This document shows, piece by piece, positions 1 through 6,040 of a stretch of DNA of 10,730 nucleotides (position 1 is the first letter of the stretch; the number at the start of each line of letters is the position of its first letter). The notes beneath the pieces are model-generated. The model worked only from the letters and a program-made list of their open reading frames with translations. It was not told where the DNA came from and searched no databases. The position numbers were made by a program, and so were the translations under genes. This stretch comes from Citricoccus sp. WCRC_4. Lineage in GTDB: Bacteria; Actinomycetota; Actinomycetes; Actinomycetales; Micrococcaceae. The stretch spans positions 1 to 10,730 of the forward strand of contig JAPFFX010000022.1 in NCBI GenBank assembly GCA_026645375.1, written 5' to 3'.

Positions 1-308
1 ACGCCCGGATGGGCGTCGACGACTTCGCCGAGACGTTCGGCGTGGACCTGGACGACGAGGACGACATCGACACGGTCGGCGGCCTGCTCGCCAAGACCCT
101 CGGCCGGGTCCCGATCCAGGGCTCGTGCGTGACCGTGCAGGGCATCGAGCTGACCGCCGAGTCCCTCGAGGGGCGTCGCAACCGCGTCGCCCGCCTCGTC
201 GTCCGGGACACCGCCGGACCCCGACGCCGGCCGGGTACCGAACTGGTGCCGGCGCCTCAGGCCGAGGACGAACACACCGACGCCCACGCATCCCGGGAGG
301 CCCGATGA
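1..308 (+). CDS. HlyC/CorC (CNNM-type) transporter-associated protein, C-terminal fragment
   Basis: Only the C-terminal part of this gene is inside the window; the frame is open to the left edge, so the ATG at 9 is probably internal. The visible protein is a CorC_HlyC (transporter-associated) domain. It has an acidic stretch (GVDLDDEDDIDTVGGLLA), then LGRVPIQGS, then a segment ending in RRNRVARLVV, which is the usual end of this fold. About 25 further residues, polar and Pro/Arg/Glu-rich, make a disordered-looking tail. Family members carry an N-terminal DUF21/CNNM membrane domain and CBS domains and are linked to Mg2+/Co2+ export or resistance; none of those parts can be seen here. The stop overlaps the start of era as ATGA (305-308), implying translational coupling, and actinobacteria often keep this gene just before era. 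Family assignment is good; the ion specificity is unknown. Confidence 0.85.
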   Translation, partial: ARMGVDDFAETFGVDLDDEDDIDTVGGLLAKTLGRVPIQGSCVTVQGIELTAESLEGRRNRVARLVVRDTAGPRRRPGTELVPAPQAEDEHTDAHASREAR

Positions 309-1270
309 CCAACCTGCTCGACCCCAACGCGGTACCCGAGGACTTCCGGGCCGGATTCGTCTCCCTCGTGGGGCGGCCGAACGCCGGCAAGTCCACGCTG
401 ACCAACGCCCTGGTGGGGGAGAAGGTGGCCATCACCTCCTCCAAGCCGCAGACCACCCGGCACACCATCCGCGGCATCGTCCACCGGGACACCTTCCAGC
501 TGGTGCTGGTGGACACGCCCGGGCTGCACCGGCCACGGACCCTGCTGGGCCAGCGGCTCAACGACCTGGTGGCCGAGACGCTGGGCGAGGTCGACGCCGT
601 CGGGTTCTGTATCCCGGCGGACGAGAGGATCGGGCCGGGGGACCGCTACATCGCCGGCCAGCTGGCCCTGCTGAATCGCCGCCCGGTCGTCGCGCTGGTG
701 ACCAAGACGGACAAGGTGAAGCCGGACCAGGTCGCCGAGCAGCTGCTGGCCGTCACGGCACTGGGGGACGAGGTCCTGGGTCCGGAGAACGGCGGGGCCG
801 GCTTCGCGGCAGTCGTGCCCGTCTCCGCGGTCAAGGGGCACCAGGTCGAGGACGTGGCGGAGGTGCTGGCCGGTCAGTTGCCCCTCTCCCCGCCGCTGTA
901 CCCCGGGGGCGAGCTCACGGACGAGCCGGAGGCCGTCATGGTCGCCGAGCTGATCCGCGAGGCGGCCCTGGAGGGGGTACGGGACGAGCTGCCGCACTCC
1001 GTGGCCGTCGTCGTCGAGGAGATGAACCCGCGCGAGGGGCGGCCCGCGGACAGGCCGCTGCTGGACGTGCACGCCAACGTGTTCGTGGAGCGGGACAGCC
1101 AGAAGGCGATCATCATCGGCAAGGGCGGCTCCCGGCTCAAGGCGATCGGCTCCCAGGCCCGCACCTCGATCGAGCGGCTCCTGGGCACCCCCGTCTACCT
1201 GGACCTGCGGGTCAAGGTCGCCAAGGAGTGGCAGCGCGATCCCAAGCAGCTCGGCCGCCTGGGGTTCTGA
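305..1270 (+). CDS. era: GTPase Era, ribosome assembly factor
   Basis: Era is an essential-type GTPase that binds the 3' end of 16S rRNA and helps mature the 30S subunit. The 321-residue product has all the G motifs: G1 GRPNAGKST (23-31), the switch I region with PQTTRHTI (48-55), G3 DTPG (70-73), G4 TKTD (133-136) and a G5-like SAV (174-176). The C-terminal KH domain contains the GKGG loop (272-275) and ends with the typical KVAKEWQRDPKQLGRLGF. Length is normal for the family (about 300). I chose ATG 305 because GGAGG lies at 296-300, four bases upstream, and the protein then begins at the normal distance from G1; an open frame continues to 125 but antedates the family start. It overlaps the upstream CorC-family gene by 4 bp, so it is probably co-transcribed with it. 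Confidence 0.97.
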   Translation: MTNLLDPNAVPEDFRAGFVSLVGRPNAGKSTLTNALVGEKVAITSSKPQTTRHTIRGIVHRDTFQLVLVDTPGLHRPRTLLGQRLNDLVAETLGEVDAVGFCIPADERIGPGDRYIAGQLALLNRRPVVALVTKTDKVKPDQVAEQLLAVTALGDEVLGPENGGAGFAAVVPVSAVKGHQVEDVAEVLAGQLPLSPPLYPGGELTDEPEAVMVAELIREAALEGVRDELPHSVAVVVEEMNPREGRPADRPLLDVHANVFVERDSQKAIIIGKGGSRLKAIGSQARTSIERLLGTPVYLDLRVKVAKEWQRDPKQLGRLGF

Positions 1271-1296
1271 CCCTCTCCGGGCCTCGGTGCGCGCGG

Positions 1297-1305
1297 TGCT
1301 AGTCT
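1297..1305 (+). promoter_or_regulatory. Extended -10 promoter of the leuA leader transcript (leaderless)
   Basis: TGC-TAGTCT: an extended -10 (TGN at 1297-1299, hexamer TAGTCT at 1300-1305, matching TANNNT). The hexamer ends 6 bases before the ATG at 1312, so transcription should begin at or next to the start codon, giving a leaderless mRNA. No convincing -35 hexamer is seen at 17-18 bp spacing, which suits an extended -10 promoter. Inferred from pattern only. Confidence 0.6.
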
Positions 1306-1311
1306 GATCCC

Positions 1312-1422
1312 ATGCGTGACCGACTGGGACTCGCCGGGATCCTCCCGGACACCGTTGCGGGGCTGCTACTAGGCCGCCGCAACGGGGCTGAGCCGTCGGT
1401 CGTGGTGCCCGCCACGCGCTGA
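1312..1422 (+). CDS. leuA leader peptide (attenuation-type), 36 aa
   Basis: A 36-residue ORF lies between era and leuA, directly behind a -10 element and without a Shine-Dalgarno, so it is probably translated from a leaderless message. It has six Leu residues, three of them consecutive (residues 18-20, codons CTG CTA CTA at 1363-1371). CTA is rare in this genome, so two in a row at this spot are notable. Further on there is a Val run (residues 30-32, GTC GTG GTG, 1399-1407), then the stop at 1420-1422. The peptide itself probably has no function; its translation would report charged tRNA-Leu (and perhaps tRNA-Val) by deciding which RNA pairings form downstream. Alternative: a chance ORF, but the position of the Leu triplet in the loop of a 9-bp stem argues against that. 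No standard name is certain; leuL would be descriptive. Confidence 0.75.
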   Translation: MRDRLGLAGILPDTVAGLLLGRRNGAEPSVVVPATR

Positions 1423-1522
1423 CGCGCCGGGTGTTCGCAGCACCCGGTGGGGCCGGATCCCCGTTGCGGAGGAAGAACCACGGCCCTGCCCCCCGTCAGA
1501 CCCTCCGGTCCACGCCGGATCC
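1352..1522 (+). promoter_or_regulatory. leuA leader RNA switch (LEU-element-like attenuator)
   Basis: Alternative pairings are directly visible. Stem A: CCGTTGCGG (1352-1360) with CCGCAACGG (1377-1385), 9 perfect pairs, its loop holding the Leu codons 1363-1371. Stem B: CCGCAACGGGG (1377-1387) with CCCCGTTGCGG (1459-1469), 11 perfect pairs. They share the 1377-1385 strand and so exclude each other. Inside stem B sits hairpin C, 1425-1433 with 1441-1449 (loop TTCGCAG), just after the leader-peptide stop. No T-run follows any stem, so a classical intrinsic terminator is not evident. A ribosome stalled at the Leu codons would cover the 5' arm of stem A and favour stem B. A conserved pseudoknot called the LEU element has been described computationally upstream of leuA in many actinobacteria (Seliverstov and colleagues, as I recall); this region is probably a member. 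The direction of control is inferred. Confidence 0.75.
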
Positions 1523-3334
1523 ATGAAAGGCACGCTGAAGAGCACCATGCGCAACCTGCAGAAGTCCTCCGGGATGAAGTTCCACAAGTACACCCCCTTC
1601 CAGGACCAGATCCAGGTCCACCTCCCGGACCGCACCTGGCCGGACAAGGTCATCACCGAGGCACCGCGCTGGTGCGCGGTCGACCTGCGCGACGGCAACC
1701 AGGCCCTCATCGACCCGATGGGGCCGGAACGCAAGCTGCGGATGTTCGAACTGCTGGTGTCCATGGGCTACAAGGAGATCGAGGTCGGCTTCCCGTCGGC
1801 GTCGCAGACCGACTTCGACTTCGTCCGCCAGTTGATCACCGAGGACCGGATCCCCGAGGACGTCACCATCCAGGTCCTGACCCAGTCCCGCGAGCACCTG
1901 ATCGAGCGCACGTATGAGGCGCTCGAGGGCTGCCACCGCGCGATCGTGCACCTGTACAACTCCACCTCCGTGCTCCAGCGCCGCGTCGTGTTCCGCGAGG
2001 ACCAGGACGGCATCGTGGACATCGCCACCTCCGGTGCCCGGTTGTGCCGGAAGTACGAGGAGCAGATGAAGGGCACGGAGATCATCTACGAGTACTCCCC
2101 GGAGTCCTTCACCGGCACGGAGCTCGAGTTCGCCGCCCGCATCTCCAACGAGGTGGCCGAGGTCCTGGAGGCCTCCACCGACCGCCAGATGATCCTGAAC
2201 CTGCCGGCCACCGTGGAGATGGCGACCCCGAACGTCTACGCGGACTCGATCGAGTGGATGCACCGGAACCTCGCCAACCGTGATGCCATCATCCTGTCCC
2301 TGCACCCGCACAACGACCGCGGGACCGGAGTGGCCGCCGCCGAGCTGGGCTACCTGGCCGGCGCGGACCGGATCGAGGGCTGCCTCTTCGGCAACGGTGA
2401 GCGCACCGGGAACGTGGACCTGGTGACCCTGGGCATGAACCTCTACAGCCAGGGCATCGACCCGATGATCGACTTCTCGGACATGGACTCGATCCGCCGG
2501 ACGGTCGAGTACTGCAACCAGCTCCAGGTCGCCGAGCGGGTGCCCTACGGCGGCGACCTGGTGTTCACCGCCTTCTCCGGCTCCCACCAGGACGCCATCA
2601 AGAAGGGCTTCGAGGTGATGGACGCCGACGCCGCCGAGGCCGGTACCGACCGGGACGGCATCCCGTGGGCGGTTCCCTACCTGCCGATCGACCCCCAGGA
2701 CATCGGCCGCTCCTACGAGGCCGTGATCCGGGTGAACTCGCAGTCCGGCAAGGGCGGCGTGGCCTACCTGCTCAAGAGCGAGCACAACCTGGACCTGCCG
2801 CGGCGTGCGCAGATCGAGTTCTCCCACGTGATCCAGCGGATGGCGGACAGCCAGGGCGGGGAGGTCACGGGCGACCAGCTCTGGCAGGTCTTCCAGGACG
2901 AATACCTGCCGGCCGAGGAGGGCCAGACCCGCTGGGGCCACTACCGGCTCGGCGCGGTGCACTCCGAGACCGCCGAGGACGGCAGCTTCACGATGACGGT
3001 CGAGGCCGACGTCGCGGGCGTGCGGCACCAGCGCACCGCGTCCGGCAACGGCCCCATCGCCGCCCTGCTGACGATCCTGTCCGAGGACGGCCTCGACATC
3101 CGGGTGCTGGACTACACCGAGCACGCCCTGTCGGAGGGCGGCTCGGCGATGGCAGCGGCGTACGTCGAGTGCGCCGTGGGGGAGCGCGTCCTCTGGGGCG
3201 TGGGACTGGACTACAACACCACGATGGCCTCGCTCAAGGCCGTCGTCTCCGCCGTCAACCGTGCCCTGCGGGACGACGCCGAACTGCTCGAGGCCACCGT
3301 CGGCGCCGCGGCGTCCGGGTCAGCCGCCCTCTGA
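1523..3334 (+). CDS. leuA: 2-isopropylmalate synthase
   Basis: LeuA condenses acetyl-CoA with 2-oxoisovalerate to 2-isopropylmalate, the first committed step of leucine synthesis, in the cytosol. The 603-residue product shows DLRDGNQ (54-60), the metal and substrate site at the start of the TIM barrel; HPHND (261-265), with the two metal-binding His; and GNGERTGN (290-297). The last 130 or so residues form the LeuA allosteric domain, where leucine inhibits. This is the long form found in actinobacteria. The start is uncertain: ATG 1523 has no Shine-Dalgarno, while ATG 1547 (giving 595 aa, beginning MRNLQ) has a weak GAAGAG at 1537-1542 and resembles the N-terminus usual in related LeuA proteins. 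Transcription probably starts at the leader promoter near 1312; recO follows 12 bp after the stop. Regulation is likely by the leader RNA and by feedback. Confidence 0.96.
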   Translation: MKGTLKSTMRNLQKSSGMKFHKYTPFQDQIQVHLPDRTWPDKVITEAPRWCAVDLRDGNQALIDPMGPERKLRMFELLVSMGYKEIEVGFPSASQTDFDFVRQLITEDRIPEDVTIQVLTQSREHLIERTYEALEGCHRAIVHLYNSTSVLQRRVVFREDQDGIVDIATSGARLCRKYEEQMKGTEIIYEYSPESFTGTELEFAARISNEVAEVLEASTDRQMILNLPATVEMATPNVYADSIEWMHRNLANRDAIILSLHPHNDRGTGVAAAELGYLAGADRIEGCLFGNGERTGNVDLVTLGMNLYSQGIDPMIDFSDMDSIRRTVEYCNQLQVAERVPYGGDLVFTAFSGSHQDAIKKGFEVMDADAAEAGTDRDGIPWAVPYLPIDPQDIGRSYEAVIRVNSQSGKGGVAYLLKSEHNLDLPRRAQIEFSHVIQRMADSQGGEVTGDQLWQVFQDEYLPAEEGQTRWGHYRLGAVHSETAEDGSFTMTVEADVAGVRHQRTASGNGPIAALLTILSEDGLDIRVLDYTEHALSEGGSAMAAAYVECAVGERVLWGVGLDYNTTMASLKAVVSAVNRALRDDAELLEATVGAAASGSAAL

Positions 3335-3346
3335 CGGGCACCGACG

Positions 3347-4138
3347 ATGGCGGGCCGGGGCGGCGGCTATGCCGCCAACAGCTACCGCACCGATGCCCTG
3401 GTGCTGCGCACCTACAAGCTCGGTGAGGCCGATCGCATCATCGTGCTGCTGACCCCCGGCCACGGCCAGGTCCGGGCCGTGGCCAAGGGGGTCCGCCGGA
3501 CGACCTCGAAGTTCGGGGCCACCCTGGAACCGTTCATGCTGTCCCGGCTCCAGCTCGTCCACGGACGGAACCTGGACATCATCACCCAGGCCCAGTCGGT
3601 CACCCCCTACGGGTCCGCGATCGCCGCGGACTACGACGCCTACGCGGCGGCCTCCGCCATGGTGGAGACGGCCGAACGGCTGACGGTGACCGAGGTGGGC
3701 GAGCACGGTGGCGGGGTCGAGGCGCCGAGCCAGTACCGGCTGCTGCACGGGGCACTGGCGGCCCTGGCCCGTCAAGCCCACGCACCCCGCCTGTTGCTGG
3801 ACTCGTACCTGCTGCGGGCCCTGGCGACGGCGGGGTGGGCGCCGAGCTTCACCGACTGCGCCCGCTGCGGGGCGCCCGGACCCCACCGCTCCGTCAACGT
3901 CACGCTCGGCGGCAGCGTCTGCGATGACTGCCGCCCGCCCGGTTCCTCGACGCCGGCCCCCCAGTCCGTGGCGCTGCTGGCCGCCCTGCTCTCGGGAGAC
4001 TGGACGACGGCGGACGCCGCGCCGGAGGCCTCGCGCCGCGAGGCGGCCGGTATCGTGGCGGGGTACCTCCAGTTCCACCTGGAACGCCACCTGAAGTCCC
4101 TGTCCGTGATGGGCCAGGACTCCGACCGTCACCCCTAG
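3347..4138 (+). CDS. recO: DNA repair protein RecO
   Basis: RecO works with RecR (and RecF) to load RecA on SSB-coated single-stranded DNA during gap repair. The 263-residue product starts, after a short Gly-rich lead, with YRTDALVLRTYKLGEADRI, typical of the N-terminal OB fold, followed by the GVRRTTSKFG segment. The middle is helical. A zinc-finger-like site is formed by C171-x2-C174 and C192-x2-C195, as in many Gram-positive RecO proteins. ATG 3347 lies 12 bp after the leuA stop with no clear Shine-Dalgarno, suggesting translation by re-initiation from leuA. Its stop (4136-4138) overlaps the ribosome binding site of uppS. The recO-uppS pair downstream of era is widely conserved in actinobacteria. 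Confidence 0.95.
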   Translation: MAGRGGGYAANSYRTDALVLRTYKLGEADRIIVLLTPGHGQVRAVAKGVRRTTSKFGATLEPFMLSRLQLVHGRNLDIITQAQSVTPYGSAIAADYDAYAAASAMVETAERLTVTEVGEHGGGVEAPSQYRLLHGALAALARQAHAPRLLLDSYLLRALATAGWAPSFTDCARCGAPGPHRSVNVTLGGSVCDDCRPPGSSTPAPQSVALLAALLSGDWTTADAAPEASRREAAGIVAGYLQFHLERHLKSLSVMGQDSDRHP

Positions 4139-4146
4139 AGGACCGC

Positions 4147-4950
4147 ATGCCCCGTCGCCCCGCCCGCCCCGTCCAGGAGCCGTACCCGCATCCGAGCGGG
4201 GCGCAGCCGCCGGCCATGGATCCGCGGTTCGTGCCACGCCACGTGGCGATCGTCATGGACGGCAACGGCCGGTGGGCCAACCAGCGCGGGCTGCCCCGGA
4301 CTGAGGGCCACCGGGCCGGGGAGGCGGCCCTGCTGGACGTCATGGCCGGCGCCGTGCAGCTCGGGATCGAGTACGTGACCGTCTACGCCTTCTCCACGGA
4401 GAACTGGAAGCGCTCCCCGGAGGAGGTGCGTTTCCTGATGGGCTTCTCCCGGGACGTGCTGCGCCGCCAGCGGGACACCCTGGACTCCTGGGGCGTGCGG
4501 ATCCGGTGGAACGGCCGCCGGCCCCGGCTGTGGAAGTCCGTCGTGGACGAACTGCTCGTCGCCGAGGACCAGACCCGGCAGAACACCCGCTGCCACCTGA
4601 CGATGTGCGTGAACTACGGCTCGCGGGCCGAGATCACCGACGCTGTGAAGGACATCGCCCGGGAGGTCGAGGCCGGGCGGCTGTCCGCCGCGGGCATCCG
4701 GGAGGAGACCATCACCCGGCACCTCGATGAGCCGGACGTGCCGGACGTGGACCTGTTCCTGCGCACCTCCGGGGAGCAGCGGCTCTCCAACTTCCTGCTC
4801 TGGCAGTCCGCCTACGCCGAACTGGTCTTCCTGGACACGCTGTGGCCGGACGTGGACCGGACCACCCTGTGGGACGCCGTCGAGGTCTATGCCCGGCGCG
4901 ATCGCCGCTACGGGGGAGCGGTGGACCGGTCGGGCAGCGCTCAGGCGTAG
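4147..4950 (+). CDS. uppS: Isoprenyl transferase (cis-prenyltransferase, polyprenyl diphosphate synthase)
   Basis: Adds isopentenyl diphosphate in cis to an allylic primer, making the C50-C55 polyprenyl diphosphate that becomes the lipid carrier for peptidoglycan and other wall polymers. The 267-residue product has the family motifs: MDGNGRWA (37-44; D38 binds the Mg2+-diphosphate), H55, FSTENWKR (82-89), and RTSGEQRLSN (206-215), whose R206, R212 and S214 bind isopentenyl diphosphate, followed by E225. The 23-residue N-terminal extension is Pro/Arg-rich and probably disordered. ATG 4147 is chosen because AGAGGA (4137-4142) lies four bases upstream. The neighbours match the locus of Rv2361c, the mycobacterial decaprenyl diphosphate synthase next to recO, so a long-chain product is more likely than Z,E-farnesyl diphosphate; exact chain length cannot be read from the sequence. 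Its last 10 bp overlap the end of the convergent hydrolase gene. Confidence 0.95.
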   Translation: MPRRPARPVQEPYPHPSGAQPPAMDPRFVPRHVAIVMDGNGRWANQRGLPRTEGHRAGEAALLDVMAGAVQLGIEYVTVYAFSTENWKRSPEEVRFLMGFSRDVLRRQRDTLDSWGVRIRWNGRRPRLWKSVVDELLVAEDQTRQNTRCHLTMCVNYGSRAEITDAVKDIAREVEAGRLSAAGIREETITRHLDEPDVPDVDLFLRTSGEQRLSNFLLWQSAYAELVFLDTLWPDVDRTTLWDAVEVYARRDRRYGGAVDRSGSAQA

Positions 4951-6017
4951 GCGCCCAGCCAGGTGAACATCTCCCGGGCAACGGTGCGGCGGATGGGCTC
5001 GGCGGAGGCCATCACGTCGTGCAGGGCACCGGGATGGCGGACCACCGTCACGTGCCTGCCGAGACGGGTGGCCCGCTGGGCCAGGACCTCAACGTCCAGC
5101 ACGACGTCCGCGGCCGTCATGTCCTCGGACCACCTGGTGCCGAAGACCGTGCGATCGGACAGCATGACGTAGACCGGCTCGGCCAGCCCCAGTCCCGAGG
5201 CCACCCGGGCGTGCCCGGCCATCACGGCCTGCAGCCAGCCGCCGGGCACCTCGAAGGAGTGCTGGGGACGCCAGAGCGGGTGCAGCGCCCAGTCGCCCTC
5301 GGCCTCGTCCGAGATGGAACGCCAGTAGTGGTCCACGCGGGGCAGCTTCAGGAAGCTCTTCGGCTGCAGCCGGGCCACCGGGTCCAGCACGGCCTGGGCC
5401 ATCAGCCGCACCAGCGAGGAGCCCTGCATCTCCAGCCAGGGACTGTTCAGCACCATGGCCCGGGCCTGGCCCGGATGCCGGTCGGCCCACAGGGAGAGGG
5501 TGAGCCCGCCGGTGGAGTGTCCCATCAGCACCGGGGGCTCGGGGAGCTCCCCGGCGATCAGGCGCAGCGCCGAGCCGATCTCATCGTCGTAGACCTGCAG
5601 GCTCTCGGCCCATCCCGGAGTCTGGCCCGGCCGCAGCGAGCGTCCGTACTTGCGCAGGTCCAGTGCGTGGAAGGCGTAACCGCGCTCCTCGAAGAGCCGG
5701 GCCAGCGGGGCGTTGTAGAAGTAGTCCGACCAGCCGTGGACATACAGCACGGGAATCCGGTGCCGCAGCCTGCCTGCGGCCCGGTCACCGGACGCCGGAT
5801 CCCGGGCGACCCGCACGAGGGTGGCCACGTTGGGGCCCTCCTCGTCCACCTCCAGCGGGATCGTCAGGCGCTCGAAACCCTCCAGCACGTCCGGGACCCA
5901 CACCCCGGGTGGCGAGTCCTCGAGCAGGACTCCGCCGGGGCCGGTGAGGGGTTCCTGCGCGGGCCGTGGCTCGTCCGGGGTGTCCGGTTCGTCCCGGGTC
6001 GATGGCAGGGAGGGCAT
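4941..6017 (-). CDS. Alpha/beta hydrolase (serine aminopeptidase S33 / lysophospholipase-like)
   Basis: A 358-residue alpha/beta-hydrolase-fold protein. HGWSDYFYN (94-102) forms the oxyanion-hole region, GHSTGG (166-171) is the nucleophile elbow with Ser168, and H333 in GALHDV is the catalytic His. D308 in ADVVLDVE is my candidate for the acid; D288 is the alternative. The first 45 or so residues are Pro/Asp/Glu-rich with no signal peptide, so the enzyme is probably cytosolic. The substrate is unknown: relatives are annotated as lysophospholipases or monoacylglycerol lipases, often without proof. ATG 6017 has no Shine-Dalgarno, but TAGGCT ends 7 bases upstream, suggesting a leaderless or nearly leaderless mRNA. 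It is divergent from pyrD, and its stop overlaps the uppS stop region by 10 bp. Fold certain, function open. Confidence 0.9.
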   Translation of the reverse strand: MPSLPSTRDEPDTPDEPRPAQEPLTGPGGVLLEDSPPGVWVPDVLEGFERLTIPLEVDEEGPNVATLVRVARDPASGDRAAGRLRHRIPVLYVHGWSDYFYNAPLARLFEERGYAFHALDLRKYGRSLRPGQTPGWAESLQVYDDEIGSALRLIAGELPEPPVLMGHSTGGLTLSLWADRHPGQARAMVLNSPWLEMQGSSLVRLMAQAVLDPVARLQPKSFLKLPRVDHYWRSISDEAEGDWALHPLWRPQHSFEVPGGWLQAVMAGHARVASGLGLAEPVYVMLSDRTVFGTRWSEDMTAADVVLDVEVLAQRATRLGRHVTVVRHPGALHDVMASAEPIRRTVAREMFTWLGAYA

Positions 6018-6024
6018 GACGGCC

Positions 6025-6034
6025 AGCCTACGAT
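6025..6034. promoter_or_regulatory. Overlapping divergent -10 elements for the hydrolase and pyrD
   Basis: The ten bases AGCCTACGAT hold two TANNNT hexamers. TACGAT (6029-6034, +) ends 6 bases before the pyrD ATG at 6041. TAGGCT (6030-6025, -) ends 7 bases before the hydrolase ATG at 6017. They share the TA at 6029-6030. Neither has an obvious -35. GGAG at 6035-6038 is too close to the pyrD ATG to act as a Shine-Dalgarno. If both work, polymerase bound for one direction must exclude the other. Confidence 0.6.
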
Positions 6035-6040
6035 GGAGTC

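Noticed and set aside
125..304. N-terminal extension of Era to 125
   Set aside because: The extension is Arg/Pro-rich out-of-frame translation of the CorC-family gene; GGAGG and the family length support ATG 305.
1425..1449. Classical intrinsic terminator in the leuA leader
   Set aside because: A 9-bp hairpin is present but it is followed by GGGGCCGG, not a T-run; listed only as part of the leader structure.
1312..1522. T-box riboswitch upstream of leuA
   Set aside because: No T-box specifier domain or TGGN antiterminator bulge motif was seen, while a leader peptide with a Leu run is present.
1496..3124. 542-codon open frame on the minus strand across leuA
   Set aside because: It mirrors leuA codon by codon in a high-GC gene, is rich in Gly/Val/Leu/His/Asp repeats typical of antisense frames and resembles no family.
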